Part shown: in pieces, positions 1 through 7,908 of the stretch
How positions within the stretch are numbered: position 1 is the stretch's first letter
Layout: every line of letters starts with the position of its first letter
From: Planctomycetota bacterium
GTDB taxonomy: Bacteria; Planctomycetota; PLA2; JAEUHO01
DNA length: 49,782 nucleotides
Assembly: GCA_028281445.1 (NCBI GenBank)
Contig: JANQJW010000086.1
Location: 1 to 49,782, forward strand
Reading direction: 5' to 3'
Program-made: the position numbers and the translations under genes
The notes under the pieces: model-generated
Databases searched by the model: none
The model's input: only the letters and a program-made list of their open reading frames with translations
What the model was told of the DNA's origin: nothing

Positions 1-159
1 GGGCGCGGCCGCGGGGTCGCGCCCCGTTCTCCGCTGGACGGCTTGGCGCAGGAGGAACTCGATCTGGCCGTTGACGCTGCGCAGGTCTTCCTTCGCCCAG
101 CGGTCGAGCTCCTCCCACAGTCGTGGGTCCATCCGGAGAAGGAAGGCCTTGCGCGCCAC
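1..159 (-). CDS. Arc-like ribbon-helix-helix DNA-binding protein (partial, C-terminus cut by window edge)
   Basis: The reading frame starts at a GTG at 159 and is open to the window edge (53 codons). It begins VARKAFLLRMDPRLWEEL and continues with NGQIEFLLRQAV. This is the beta-strand, helix, helix pattern of Arc/CopG-type RHH regulators, whose N-terminal strand pairs in a dimer and enters the major groove. A good Shine-Dalgarno site (AGGAG, 164-168) overlaps the stop codon of the upstream SPFH gene, so the two are surely co-translated. The phased ATATCA sites upstream of the SPFH gene are a natural candidate operator for this protein (inference). The family assignment is confident; the target is not known. 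Confidence 0.8.
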   Translation of the reverse strand, partial: MARKAFLLRMDPRLWEELDRWAKEDLRSVNGQIEFLLRQAVQRRTGRDPAAAP

Positions 160-166
160 GGGACTC

Positions 167-1069
167 CTAGTTGTAGAGGGTGCCCGTGTTGATCACGGGG
201 TGTGCCTCCGTCTCGCCGCAGAGCACGACGAGCAGGTTGCTGACCATGGACGCCTTGCGCTCCTCGTCGAGCTTGACGACATCGCCCTTCTCGAGATCTT
301 CAAGCGCCATGTCGACCATGCTCACGGCGCCGTGCACGATCTTCTTGCGTGCCGCGATGATCGCCTCGGCCTGCTGGCGCCGCAGCATCGCGCCGGCGAT
401 CTCCGGCGCATAGGCCAGGTGGTTCAGGCGTGCTTCTTCGACTTCGACGCCCGCCTTGTCCAGGCGCTCCTGGATCTGCGATTGGAGCGCTGTGCTGATC
501 TCGTCGACACCGCTGCGCAGCGTGAGCTGGTCCTTGTCCTCGTCCTCGCCGTGATCGTACGGGTAGTCGTTTGCAACGTGGCGCAGCGCGGACTCGCTCT
601 GCACCCGCACGAAGTGCTCGTAGTCATCGACGTCGAAGACGGCCTTGGCGGTGTCGGCGACACGCCAGACCACGACGGATGAGATCTCGATCGGGTTGCC
701 GCGCTGGTCGTTCACCTTGAGTTGCTCGCCGTCGAAGTTGCGCGTGCGTAGGGAGACGCGGCGCTTCGTGTAGAACGGATTCGTCCACCAGAAACCGCTC
801 TCCACCACCGTACCGCGGTACTCGCCGAACAGGATCAGCACGCGCGCCTCGTTGGGCTGCAGCGTGAAGTGGCCGGCGAGGAACAGGACACCGAGCCCGA
901 TCGAGAGGAAGCCCGGCAGCAGTAGCCACAGCCAGGCCTCGTTGTTCGTGTTCTCGGTCTGGACCCCCGCGGTGATCAGCAGGGCGATGCCGAGCACCAG
1001 GAGCCCGATGTTGCGAAACAGCGCCGGCCAGCCGCTCGCGACCTTCATGATCTTCTCTTGCGTTGCCAT
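167..1069 (-). CDS. SPFH/band-7 (stomatin-prohibitin-like) membrane protein
   Basis: A 300-residue protein when started at the ATG at 1069. A TTG at 1087 is a possible but less likely start. Two hydrophobic segments lie in the first 65 residues (around [14 protein letters not shown] and [18 protein letters not shown]). They are followed by a band-7 domain: [18 protein letters not shown], the conserved [16 protein letters not shown] strand, and the coiled segment [20 protein letters not shown] proteins oligomerise on membranes and organise microdomains or scaffold proteases. The gene directly precedes an RHH regulator, whose ribosome site overlaps its stop codon. The regulatory partner suggests stress-linked expression, but nothing here shows the trigger. 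Family call is strong; the specific role is unknown. Confidence 0.88.
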   Translation of the reverse strand: MATQEKIMKVASGWPALFRNIGLLVLGIALLITAGVQTENTNNEAWLWLLLPGFLSIGLGVLFLAGHFTLQPNEARVLILFGEYRGTVVESGFWWTNPFYTKRRVSLRTRNFDGEQLKVNDQRGNPIEISSVVVWRVADTAKAVFDVDDYEHFVRVQSESALRHVANDYPYDHGEDEDKDQLTLRSGVDEISTALQSQIQERLDKAGVEVEEARLNHLAYAPEIAGAMLRRQQAEAIIAARKKIVHGAVSMVDMALEDLEKGDVVKLDEERKASMVSNLLVVLCGETEAHPVINTGTLYN

Positions 1070-1078
1070 CCTAGGCCT

Positions 1079-1111
1079 ACATATCAATATGATATCACTT
1101 ATATATCACCC
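1079..1111 (-). promoter_or_regulatory. AT-rich operator/promoter with three ATATCA sites phased at 11 bp
   Basis: Just upstream of the SPFH start, ATATCA occurs at 1081, 1092 and 1103, exactly 11 bp apart. The first also forms an inverted pair with TGATAT at 1090-1095. The stretch is strikingly AT-rich in otherwise GC-rich DNA and contains TATAAG/TATATA on the minus strand that could serve as a -10 element. One-turn spacing is what tandem RHH dimers binding one DNA face would require, so autoregulation by the downstream RHH protein is a reasonable inference. Confidence 0.55.
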
Positions 1112-1147
1112 AGGCGAGGGTCTGCCCGGAAGGCCTGAAGTGGAGCT

Positions 1148-1330
1148 CTAGGCTCTGTTTCGAAATGCCGCGTCGCGAGCCCGAGGAGACCGCAGCGAGC
1201 CGGTGGCACGACGAGCGGTTCTGGCCGCAGTGCGCGATTGATTCGCGTTGAGGACCGGGTTCCGAGTCGGGGCCCGGCGCAGCAGGAGGATCGTCGGGCG
1301 CAGCAGCGGGACTTTCGAGACAGAGCCTAG
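1148..1330. mobile_element. MITE-like element with terminal inverted repeats
   Basis: Arms TCTAGGCTCTGTTTCGAAA (1147-1165) and its inverse at 1313-1331 match at 18 of 19 positions and enclose about 150 bp with no convincing gene. CTAG is present at both outer edges (1148-1151 and 1327-1330). It can be read as a 4-bp target duplication of the IS5 YTAR type, or as a TA duplication of IS630/Tc1 type; because CTAG is palindromic the sequence cannot decide. No transposase is inside, so the element would be non-autonomous. The right arm supplies the stop codon of the threonine dehydratase-like gene. Confidence 0.6.
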
Positions 1331-2268
1331 AACGGCAGCGCCTCGAGGTCGACGTTGCCGCCGGAGAGGATGATGCCGACGCGCTTGTCGGCGAGGTGGG
1401 GATGCAGGCGCGCGCAGGCTGCCAGCGGCACGGCGCACGAGGGCTCGATGATGATCTTCATCCGCTCCCAGACGAGGCGCATCGCGTTCACGATCTCCTC
1501 TTCCGCCACCGTCGGGATGCCGGCGAGATGCGCGTGCAGGATGGAGAACGTGAGATCACTCAGCGACGTACGCAGGCCGTCGGCGATGGTGTCCGTGTGC
1601 TCGAGCGGAATGAGCTGCCCGGCTTCGAGTGAACGGTGCGCGTCGTCAGCCAGCCGCGGCTCCGCGCCATAGACCTCGACGGCCGGGTTCAGGCCCTTGA
1701 CCGCGATCGCCGTGCCGGAGCACAGCCCCCCGCCGCCGACAGGTGCGATGACGGCGTCGAGGTCCTCGACCTGGTTCATGAGCTCCAAGGCCGCGGTGCC
1801 CGCGCCCGCAATGATGCGCGCGTCGTCATACGGATGGATGAAGGTCGCGTGCGTGTCCTCGAGCACCTTCGCCGCGGTCGTCTCGCGCGCTTCCAGCGTC
1901 GGCTCGCAGTCCACGATCGTCGCGCCGTACCCCTCGACGGCGCGGCGCTTCACGCCGGGCGCGTTCATGGGCATCACGATCCATGCAGGGATGCCGCGAC
2001 GCTTCGCGGCCAAGGCCAGGGCCTGTGCGTGGTTGCCCGAGGAATGCGTGGCCACGCCCTTGGCGGCTTCCTCCTCGGAGAGTAGGCGTACGGCATTGGT
2101 CGCGCCGCGGAACTTGAAGGCGCCGACCTTCTGGAAGTTCTCGCACTTGAAGAAGAGCGTCATGCCGACGATGGCGTCGATCGACGCGCACGTCATCACG
2201 GGTGTGCGATGCGCTTCGCCCTCGATCCGTCGGGCAGCGTCGAGGATGTCGTCGAACGTCGGGCCCAT
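1327..2268 (-). CDS. threonine dehydratase-like PLP enzyme (serine/threonine dehydratase or racemase family)
   Basis: A fold-type II PLP enzyme of about 313 residues. The Schiff-base lysine sits in GAFKFRGA (K52 from the ATG at 2268), followed by SSGNHAQALA, and the phosphate-binding glycine loop PVGGGGLCSG. These are the hallmarks of biosynthetic or catabolic threonine dehydratases and serine racemases. The C-terminal ACT-like regulatory domain of IlvA is missing, so this is the short, catabolic/racemase-like form. A GTG at 2289, 4 nt after the guaA stop, is an alternative start. It follows guaB-guaA on the same strand and may be co-transcribed. The stop codon lies in the arm of the adjacent MITE-like element, but the protein end looks complete. 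Confidence 0.85.
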   Translation of the reverse strand: MGPTFDDILDAARRIEGEAHRTPVMTCASIDAIVGMTLFFKCENFQKVGAFKFRGATNAVRLLSEEEAAKGVATHSSGNHAQALALAAKRRGIPAWIVMPMNAPGVKRRAVEGYGATIVDCEPTLEARETTAAKVLEDTHATFIHPYDDARIIAGAGTAALELMNQVEDLDAVIAPVGGGGLCSGTAIAVKGLNPAVEVYGAEPRLADDAHRSLEAGQLIPLEHTDTIADGLRTSLSDLTFSILHAHLAGIPTVAEEEIVNAMRLVWERMKIIIEPSCAVPLAACARLHPHLADKRVGIILSGGNVDLEALPF

Positions 2269-2293
2269 CCCCGCAGAGCCGATTCCCACTCGC

Positions 2294-3856
2294 CTATTCC
2301 CACTCGATCGTGGAAGGCGGCTTCGTGCTGATGTCGTAGACGACGCGGTTGACGCCGCGCACTTCGTTGATGATCCGGTTGCTGATCCGCGAGAGCACGT
2401 CGCGCGGCAAGTCCGCCCAGTCGGCGGTCATGGCGTCCGTGCTCTCCACGGCGCGCACGGCGATCACGTTCTCGTACGTACGCTCGTCCCCCATCACGCC
2501 GACGGTCTTGACCGGCGCGAGCACGGCGAAGTACTGCCACAAGCCCTTGTGGTGGCCGTCGCGCTCGATCTCCTCGCGCACGATGGCATCCGACTCACGC
2601 AGGACCGCCAGGCCCTCGGCCGTCACCTCGCCCGCGATCCGAACACCGAGGCCGGGACCGGGGAACGGCTGGCGCTCCACGAAAGTGTCCGGCACACCGA
2701 GCTCGCGGCCGATGGCGCGGACCTCGTCCTTGAACAGGTCGCGGAAGGGCTCGAGCAGCTCGAAGCCGAGCTCCTCGGGCAGACCGCCGACGTTGTGGTG
2801 CGTCTTGATCGTGACGGACGCGCCACCGAAGGCCGACTGGCTCTCGATGACGTCGGGGTAGAGCGTGCCCTGCGCCAGGAACTTCGCGTTCTCGACGGAG
2901 CGGGCCTCGGCCTTGAAGACCTCGACGAAGTCGTGGCCGATGCGCTTGCGCTTCTCCTCCGGGTCGACGACGCCGGCAAGCGATGCCAGGAAGCGCTCGC
3001 CGGCGTCGGCGAAGCGCAGCTCGATCTGGTAGCGGTCGCGGAAGTTGCTGAGCACCTGTTGCGCCTCGCCCTTCCGAAGCAGACCGTTGTCCACGAAGAT
3101 GCACGTCAGGCGATCGCCGATCGCCTTGTGGATCAGGATGCCCGCGACGGTGGAGTCGACGCCGCCGCTCAAGCCGCAGATCACTTGATCGTGTTCACCG
3201 ACCTGCGAGCGGATCTTCTCGACGGCCTCGTCGATGAACGACGCCATCGTCCAGTCGCCGGAGGCCTGGCAGACGCCGAAGAGGAAGTTCTTGAGGATCT
3301 GCGTGCCCTGGGGCGTGTGCGTCACCTCGGGGTGGAACTGCACGCCGAAGATGGGCTTGCTCTCATGACGCGCTGCCGCGAACGGAGCGTTGTGCGTCTT
3401 CGCGATCGGCAGGAAGCCGTCGGGCAGCTTCTCGACGCGGTCCCCGTGGCTCATCCAGACGTCGAGCTCGCTGTCCAGCCCCTCGAAGAGCCGGGATTCG
3501 CTGTCCACGACCTCGATGCGCGCTGGACCGTACTCCCGCGCCTCGGCGTGCTCGACCTCGCCGCCGAGCAGGTGCGTGGTGAGCTGCATGCCGTAGCAGA
3601 TGCCGAGGATCGGCTTGCCGCGCTCGTAGACCGCGGCGTCGATGCGGGGCGCGTTGTCATCGTAGGCGCTCCACGGGCTACCGGAGAAGATCACGCCCTT
3701 CGCTTCGTCGATGCGGTCGGCGAGATCGCGCGGCATGACGATCTCGGCGTAGCAGCCCAGTTCGCGCACGCGGCGCGCAATCAGCTGGCAGTACTGGCTG
3801 CCGAAATCGACGACAAAGAAGCGTTCGTGAGTCACGGGTGTCGCGGTCTGGCTCAT
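2294..3856 (-). CDS. guaA: GMP synthase (glutamine-hydrolysing)
   Basis: Converts XMP, ATP and glutamine to GMP, the last step of guanine nucleotide synthesis. At 520 residues it has the normal full length. The N-terminal class I glutamine amidotransferase domain shows the nucleophile in GICYGM (C87) and the His-Glu pair in FHPEV (H175, E177). The ATP-pyrophosphatase domain carries the P-loop GLSGGVDST (228-236). The C-terminal dimerisation domain ends in STIEWE, the usual GuaA ending. The start lies 12 nt after the guaB stop, so the two form a guaBA operon. No Shine-Dalgarno site of note is visible apart from a GGATCC-like stretch. Confidence 0.97.
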   Translation of the reverse strand: MSQTATPVTHERFFVVDFGSQYCQLIARRVRELGCYAEIVMPRDLADRIDEAKGVIFSGSPWSAYDDNAPRIDAAVYERGKPILGICYGMQLTTHLLGGEVEHAEAREYGPARIEVVDSESRLFEGLDSELDVWMSHGDRVEKLPDGFLPIAKTHNAPFAAARHESKPIFGVQFHPEVTHTPQGTQILKNFLFGVCQASGDWTMASFIDEAVEKIRSQVGEHDQVICGLSGGVDSTVAGILIHKAIGDRLTCIFVDNGLLRKGEAQQVLSNFRDRYQIELRFADAGERFLASLAGVVDPEEKRKRIGHDFVEVFKAEARSVENAKFLAQGTLYPDVIESQSAFGGASVTIKTHHNVGGLPEELGFELLEPFRDLFKDEVRAIGRELGVPDTFVERQPFPGPGLGVRIAGEVTAEGLAVLRESDAIVREEIERDGHHKGLWQYFAVLAPVKTVGVMGDERTYENVIAVRAVESTDAMTADWADLPRDVLSRISNRIINEVRGVNRVVYDISTKPPSTIEWE

Positions 3857-3868
3857 GGATCCTTCGGG

Positions 3869-5353
3869 CTAGAACTGCTGAACGAGGTAGTTCGGGGCTT
3901 CGCGAGTGATTCGGATGTCGTGCGGGTGGCTCTCCTGCACGCCGGCGGAGGTGACGCGGACGAAACGCGCGTTGGTCCAGAGGTCTTCGACCTGGTCGCA
4001 CCCCGAGTACCCCATACCGCTACGGATGCCGCCGGTGAACTGGAACGCGAAGGTAGCGAGCGCGCCCTTGTACGGAACACGTCCTTCGACACCCTCGGGC
4101 ACGAACTTGTCCCGGTTGCTGACGGTGCCTTGCTGGTAGCGGTCACCGCTGCCGGCCATCATCGCGCCGATGCTTCCCATGCCGCGCACGGCTTTGTAGG
4201 TGCGGCCTTCGTAGTAGATGACCTCGCCGGGACTCTCGTCGACACCGGCGAGCATGCCGCCGAGCATCACGCTGGATGCGCCGGCGGCGAGCGCCTTGAC
4301 GGCGTCGCCGCTGAAGCGGATGCCGCCGTCGGCAATGACCGGCACGCCCTCGGGATTGCACACGCCTGCGACCGCCGCCACCGCGCTGAGCTGCGGCACG
4401 CCGCAGCCGGCAACGACGCGCGTCGTGCAGATGGACCCGGGGCCGATGCCGACCTTGATGGCGTCGGCGCCGCTGTCGAGCAACTCCTTGGCTGCCTCCG
4501 AGGTGGCGATATTGCCCGCGACGACGTCGACGTTGGGATGCGCTTCCTTGTAGCGCTTCACCGCATTGATCACGTTGTCGGAGTGTCCGTGGGCCGTGTC
4601 GACGACGATGACGTCGACGTGGGCCTGTGCGAGCAGATTGACGCGCTCGTCGTCGTTGACGCCCACGGCGGCGGCCACGTGGAGCCGGCCCTTGGCATCG
4701 AGGTTGGCATCGGGAAAGCGCGAGAGGTTGTCGAGGTCGCGAATCGTGATCAGGCCGTTGAGGCGGCCGCCTTCATCGACGAGCAGGAGCTTCTCGACCT
4801 TGGCGTTGTGCAGGAGCTCGCGGGCCTTCGTGAGATCGGTATCCGGCGAGGCGGTAACGAGGTCTTCCTTCGTCATCACGTCGCCCACGACGGCGTCTTC
4901 CTCGACGAACTTGAGGTCGCGCGAGGTGAGAATGCCGACGACGACGGGCTGCTGGGCGCCGTTGCCGCTGCCGGCCTGCACGATCGGGATGCCCGAGATC
5001 TTGTGCATCGTCATCAGCTCGCGCGCCTGCTGGATGGGCGCTTCGGGCGTCAGGGTCACGGGATCGTTGATGACGCCGTTGACGCTGCGCTTCACGAGCG
5101 TGACCTGGCGGGCCTGGTCCGCCGGCGCGAGGTTCTTGTGGATGACGCCGATGCCCCCGAGCCGTGCAAGGCCGATGGCCATTTCGCTCTCCGTCACGGT
5201 GTCCATCGCGGCGGAGATCACCGGGATGTTCAAGGGGACGCGGCGGGAGAACCGGGAGCGCAGGGATACCTCGCTGGGTACGACCGAACTGCGCCGAGGC
5301 ACGAGGAGGACGTCGTCGAACGTCAGTGCTGTAGCAAGAATGCGATCTTCCAT
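3869..5353 (-). CDS. guaB: IMP dehydrogenase
   Basis: Oxidises IMP to XMP with NAD+, the committed step to guanine nucleotides. The 494-residue protein opens with [10 protein letters not shown]. It has two CBS domains between about residues 97 and 210 inserted in the TIM barrel, and the catalytic loop GPGSICTTR (Cys309). The GMGSIGAM and [12 protein letters not shown] stretches match the flap region. It is the first gene of guaBA, and its promoter lies so close that the message probably starts at or beside the ATG. An IS1-family transposon has inserted immediately upstream of the -35 box. Confidence 0.97.
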   Translation of the reverse strand: MEDRILATALTFDDVLLVPRRSSVVPSEVSLRSRFSRRVPLNIPVISAAMDTVTESEMAIGLARLGGIGVIHKNLAPADQARQVTLVKRSVNGVINDPVTLTPEAPIQQARELMTMHKISGIPIVQAGSGNGAQQPVVVGILTSRDLKFVEEDAVVGDVMTKEDLVTASPDTDLTKARELLHNAKVEKLLLVDEGGRLNGLITIRDLDNLSRFPDANLDAKGRLHVAAAVGVNDDERVNLLAQAHVDVIVVDTAHGHSDNVINAVKRYKEAHPNVDVVAGNIATSEAAKELLDSGADAIKVGIGPGSICTTRVVAGCGVPQLSAVAAVAGVCNPEGVPVIADGGIRFSGDAVKALAAGASSVMLGGMLAGVDESPGEVIYYEGRTYKAVRGMGSIGAMMAGSGDRYQQGTVSNRDKFVPEGVEGRVPYKGALATFAFQFTGGIRSGMGYSGCDQVEDLWTNARFVRVTSAGVQESHPHDIRITREAPNYLVQQF

Positions 5354-5358
5354 GATGT

Positions 5359-5387
5359 CTGATACACCCGCCCACCCACACGGTCAA
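5359..5387 (-). promoter_or_regulatory. guaB promoter, probably leaderless
   Basis: On the minus strand TTGACC (5387-5382) and TATCAG (5364-5359) are 17 bp apart, a near-ideal sigma70 arrangement. Only 5 nt separate the -10 box from the guaB ATG at 5353, so transcription should begin at about the A of the start codon and there is no room for a Shine-Dalgarno site. The -35 box overlaps the 8-bp target duplication of the neighbouring transposon by three bases, so the insertion left it intact. Confidence 0.75.
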
Positions 5388-5410
5388 CTTTGGGTAGTGG
5401 CTCAGTTTGA
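5385..5410 (+). repeat. transposon left end: 8-bp target duplication plus inverted repeat IRL
   Basis: CAACTTTG at 5385-5392 is the left copy of the target duplication. IRL follows at 5393-5410. A ninth matching base (G) is shared between the duplication and the inverted repeat, so a 9-bp duplication cannot be excluded. Confidence 0.88.
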
Positions 5411-5477
5411 AATCGCGGGGAACAGCGTTTGCGAATGGCTGTCCTAGACTGGCATGCGACCCGAAAGGAGGGCCGCA

Positions 5478-5579
5478 ATGGAAGCCAGTGAGAGAACCCA
5501 GAGAGAGATTCTCGCAGCCTTGAATGACATCTACTCCGTCCTGAGAGACATCTTGGGCACCCTGCAAATGCAGTCCTAG
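5478..5579 (+). CDS. small 33-residue protein inside the transposon
   Basis: A short reading frame starting at the ATG at 5478. It is preceded by a near-perfect ribosome site (AAAGGAGG, 5465-5472), much better than those of the chromosomal genes nearby. The product starts MEASERTQREILAAL and is a single amphipathic helix predicted from its Ile/Leu spacing (ILAALNDIYSVLRDIL). It is the gene next to the left end, reads inward, and converges on the transposase gene, whose stop lies 5 bp away. Strong ribosome binding and tight fit between IRL and the transposase favour a real gene. Function is unknown; a small regulator of transposition or a membrane- or partner-binding helix is possible but unsupported. 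Confidence 0.6.
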   Translation: MEASERTQREILAALNDIYSVLRDILGTLQMQS

Positions 5580-5584
5580 CGCGA

Positions 5585-6466
5585 CTACAGTCGCCCCATG
5601 GTGACTGATGAGCCCGAGAACTCGGGGTTCGTCTCGGCTGTCATGTTCTCCCACTCCTTGAGCATCTGAACCAAGTCCTCGATGTCGAGGAGGTCAGAGC
5701 AGATGCCTGCCTTCATGGCCGGGGTCATGCGGATCGACCGGTGGATGTTGACGAAGTTGTAGGCGAAGAAGTGCAGTTGCAGCGCGCACCAGTGGTTGTG
5801 CTTCTTCCGGCTGAAGCCGCTCGTCTTTCGCGTGTAGCGCCGCATGTTCATGCGGCAGTTCAGGTTCACTCGCTCCACCAGCGACGTGCTGATGTCCTTG
5901 ATGGGCTTGCCGTAGACCGTCCTGCGTTCGCTCTTGAGGTAGCGGTGGCGGCGGTCGTCCGGCGTGGTGCCGTAGATCTTCTTCACCTGCGCGTAGTGGG
6001 ACCTCCCCTCGAAGGCCTGCCAGATCGCCTCCACGTAGGGCTCGTGAGCGTCTGAGCAGATCTCGACGTTGCTGGTCACACGCCATGCGATCTCTTCCGC
6101 AAAGCGAATCGCGGATTCGGTATCGCGATCCCCCAGCATGAAGACCGGTACGAGTTTGGTCGTCGGATCGAGGGCCAACCACGTCCACACGCTGCCCTCC
6201 CCGTTGTTGAACCCACGGGCCTCGGGAGCCAGATTCCGGTCCTTCTTTCCGATGAAGGACCACAACTCGTCAAGTTCGAGACGTTGGATTTCAAGGTGTT
6301 GCATGTGCCGGTCGTGGAAGTCAGCCAGAAGCGGCCCCAAGTCGATCAACAGCTTCGTTACGGTCTGGCGGCTGACCTGAGCGATTCTGGCAGTGCCCCG
6401 CATGCTGTTCCCGTCCAGCAGGCAGCGAATTACGAGAGCGCGCTTTTCCTCCGATAGGCGGTTCAT
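5585..6466 (-). CDS. IS1-family DDE transposase
   Basis: A 293-residue protein. An N-terminal helix-turn-helix (SMRGTARIAQVSRQTVTKLL) is followed by a DDE-type catalytic domain: first Asp in RLELDELWSF, second in EICSDAHEPY, and Glu in SLVERVNLNCRM. The downstream RRYTRKTSGFSRK and HFFAYNFVNIHRS segments are typical of IS1-type enzymes. Unlike classical IS1, the protein is made from a single frame with no programmed frameshift. It moves the 4.45-kb element in which it lies. The ATG is 11 nt after the stop of the upstream 95-residue gene with AGG in between, so the two are probably co-transcribed. Length and motifs are complete, so it may be active. Confidence 0.93.
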   Translation of the reverse strand: MNRLSEEKRALVIRCLLDGNSMRGTARIAQVSRQTVTKLLIDLGPLLADFHDRHMQHLEIQRLELDELWSFIGKKDRNLAPEARGFNNGEGSVWTWLALDPTTKLVPVFMLGDRDTESAIRFAEEIAWRVTSNVEICSDAHEPYVEAIWQAFEGRSHYAQVKKIYGTTPDDRRHRYLKSERRTVYGKPIKDISTSLVERVNLNCRMNMRRYTRKTSGFSRKKHNHWCALQLHFFAYNFVNIHRSIRMTPAMKAGICSDLLDIEDLVQMLKEWENMTAETNPEFSGSSVTMGRL

Positions 6467-6477
6467 GCTTTACCTGC

Positions 6478-6765
6478 TCAAGCATAGCCAAGGGGAGGGA
6501 CATCCTCCTCTGGAGGCGGATCCTCGCGGTCCTGGGCCAGCCTCCGCCGGGCGCGTCTCAGGTCGCGTGCCTGGATCTCAGCAAGAGCCCGCATCTCTGA
6601 CTCGCTGCGCGGGTGGTCGACGCCATCCCAGCAGAACTCGTCCCGGGGCGGGTTCTGCACGTAGTGAGGACTTGACAGGCTGTCGGGATGTACGCCGTAG
6701 ACGGTTGACTGATTCTCGGAAGGGGCGTACCTTCCACCCTTACGCGAGTTATCGCGTTCAGACAT
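6478..6765 (-). CDS. 95-residue hydrophilic protein of unknown function, upstream of the transposase
   Basis: The start at 6765 is chosen because AAAGGAG lies 8 nt upstream; the frame is open further, but without support. The protein starts MSERDNSRKGGRYAPSE, is very hydrophilic, has no Cys pair, membrane segment or signal peptide, and contains an Arg-rich helix (ARDLRRARRRLAQ) followed by an acidic-proline tail (EDPPPEEDVPP). No family is recognised. The position directly before the transposase suggests a co-expressed accessory protein, for example a DNA-binding or regulatory partner, but this is inference only. Confidence 0.65.
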   Translation of the reverse strand: MSERDNSRKGGRYAPSENQSTVYGVHPDSLSSPHYVQNPPRDEFCWDGVDHPRSESEMRALAEIQARDLRRARRRLAQDREDPPPEEDVPPLGYA

Positions 6766-6791
6766 TGAAGATGCTCCTTTGGGAGCCGAAG

Positions 6792-6816
6792 AGAGCCGGG
6801 TCGCAGCCCGGCTTTT
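6792..6816 (+). terminator. rho-independent terminator, plus strand
   Basis: AGCCGGG and CCCGGCT pair in a 7-bp stem with a 6-nt loop, followed by TTTTTT on the plus strand. It sits just upstream of the ribosome site of the 95-residue gene, pointing against that gene. It would stop plus-strand transcripts running antisense through the transposase operon, for instance from the 33-residue gene. Confidence 0.75.
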
Positions 6817-7085
6817 TTCGTGCCTACATGGCGCGCTCTTCACCCCCTGAAGAATTGTGGGTTGTGCAAGTAGCCGAGCAACCGCGCACTCAGTCCGCAG
6901 CACTACGGGGGCGCGTACCGGCTCTTAGAAGAAGCGGTCTCCGTCGCTCGGCCAACCAGGGGCACACCTGTTGGTCGAGCGGGTTGAATCGTCGCCAGTC
7001 ACAAGGCCCTCTTGGGCTCTCGGCGCTCTGGCGCGCATGCTACGAACTCGCACCCGCAAAAGCCATCCAATTGACCGGCTTGTCG
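6817..7085. other. non-coding stretch of the transposon with a strong hairpin
   Basis: No convincing gene is visible on either strand between the 95-residue gene (start 6765) and the lipoprotein gene (stop 7086), about 320 bp in all. It holds a long hairpin: CGCTCGGCCAACCAGG (6945-6960) pairs with CCTGTTGGTCGAGCG (6967-6981) around a GGCACA loop, with one bulge and one G-T pair. A second small stem (GCCC/GGGC with a 4-nt loop) lies about 25 bp further on. No T-tract follows, so these are not simple terminators. A structured leader RNA or a small RNA is possible. Confidence 0.4.
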
Positions 7086-7493
7086 CTACGGCTTCTCACC
7101 CAGCGCTGCGATCTCTCGCTCGACGGTCTTGAGCGACTCCTGCACTTCCCACAATCTGCGCATCGCGTGGATGGCCCTCATCCTGCTCCGTGCCCACGCA
7201 TCTTGTTCGCGCCGGTCTTGCTCGTTCTGCGCTGGTAGCACGAAGCTCCCGTCCTTGTGCTTCTGCTTGTAGACGAGCATGGACTCGAACATCTGCTCGT
7301 CATGTCGCGGATCCGTCCTGGCCATCTTCTTGAAGAACTCGATGTCAGACGGTGAAGAGGCCAACGCACGGATGATGGCGGTCTTCTCTTCGATCTCCTG
7401 CGCTAACTCGACCTGTTGCAGCCGAAGAGCGGCCAACGGATCGTCGCCACAGGCTGCCAGGACGAAGGCCAAGACGAGCACACACAATCGCAC
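7086..7493 (-). CDS. small lipoprotein of unknown function (transposon passenger)
   Basis: The GTG at 7493 is taken as the start because it places a signal peptide with lipobox at the N-terminus (RLCVLVLAFVLAAC, lipidated Cys at residue 14). An extended -10 sequence (TGT TACTAT, 7508-7500) also ends 6 nt upstream, consistent with a leaderless message. The mature part of about 120 residues is rich in charged residues and helical heptads (LRLQQVELAQEIEEK near its start and VQESLKTVEREIAAL near its end), suggesting an antiparallel coiled coil anchored in the membrane. No known family is recognised. It is unusual cargo for an IS1-family element. Confidence 0.68.
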   Translation of the reverse strand: MRLCVLVLAFVLAACGDDPLAALRLQQVELAQEIEEKTAIIRALASSPSDIEFFKKMARTDPRHDEQMFESMLVYKQKHKDGSFVLPAQNEQDRREQDAWARSRMRAIHAMRRLWEVQESLKTVEREIAALGEKP

Positions 7494-7580
7494 GGGCGAA
7501 TAGTAACAAATAGTTGCAATACCGTGCACGACAGAAGCCAGTCGCCAGCATTCCGCCGCTCTTGCGAAGGAGGGGCCCGC

Positions 7581-7763
7581 ATGGCAGCCAAGAAGAAGGC
7601 GAGAAAGCCGAAGAAGCCCGCCGCTCAGAAGCGAACTGCGGCGGTGATGGTCAGATTCACGCCCGCGGAACGTGACCGGATTGCGAAGCAGGCTGACGCT
7701 GAAGGGCTCTCACCCGGCGTCTGGATCCGCCGGATCGTGCTACTGACCCTAGGGTCCAACTAG
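7581..7763 (+). CDS. ribbon-helix-helix-like DNA-binding protein with Lys-rich N-terminus
   Basis: A 60-residue protein starting at the ATG at 7581, with AAGGAGG 7 nt upstream. The first 20 residues are Lys/Ala/Pro-rich (MAAKKKARKPKKPAAQ). The rest, TAAVMVRFTPAERDRIA followed by GLSPGVWIRRIVL, fits the strand-helix-helix pattern of RHH proteins such as those in plasmid mobilisation and autoregulation. It probably binds DNA as a dimer and may control the divergent lipoprotein gene or the element itself. It converges on the 45-residue gene, with 7 bp between the two stops. Confidence 0.7.
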   Translation: MAAKKKARKPKKPAAQKRTAAVMVRFTPAERDRIAKQADAEGLSPGVWIRRIVLLTLGSN

Positions 7764-7770
7764 GGAGCCG

Positions 7771-7908
7771 CTACTCCTTGGGCTCCGAGCGCTTCGTCGT
7801 CTTGCGAATCACCTGTCTCGCCTTGGCGCTCGTGGTACGAGCCTTCTTGGCAACATCACTAGCAACGATGCGCACGGGGCGCTTGGTCTTGGCTGACTTC
7901 GTCGTCAT
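7771..7908 (-). CDS. 45-residue highly basic protein
   Basis: The frame begins MTTKSAKTKRPVRIV and ends KTTKRSEPKE. It is very rich in Lys, Arg, Thr and Ala, with no acidic patch until the last residues. Its ATG overlaps the TGA stop of the protease gene (ATGA at 7908-7905), the typical arrangement for translational coupling. The composition resembles the Lys-rich N-terminal tail of the protease itself and suggests nucleic-acid binding. No family is recognised. Confidence 0.6.
   Translation of the reverse strand: MTTKSAKTKRPVRIVASDVAKKARTTSAKARQVIRKTTKRSEPKE

Noticed and set aside
1697..5362. Open reading frame of 1221 codons on the plus strand, opposite the thr-dehydratase, guaA and guaB genes
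   Set aside because: It mirrors the codon structure of well-identified genes on the other strand and has no domain of its own; a normal effect of high GC.
6467..6487. Imperfect palindrome ATGCTT...AAGCAT at the transposase start, considered as a short IS end
   Set aside because: No matching inverse copy exists near the transposase 3' end; the true ends with target duplication are at 5393 and 9845.
6393..7238. Plus-strand frame of 281 codons across the transposon's non-coding middle
   Set aside because: It overlaps three minus-strand genes and a terminator, lacks a ribosome site and shows no family resemblance.
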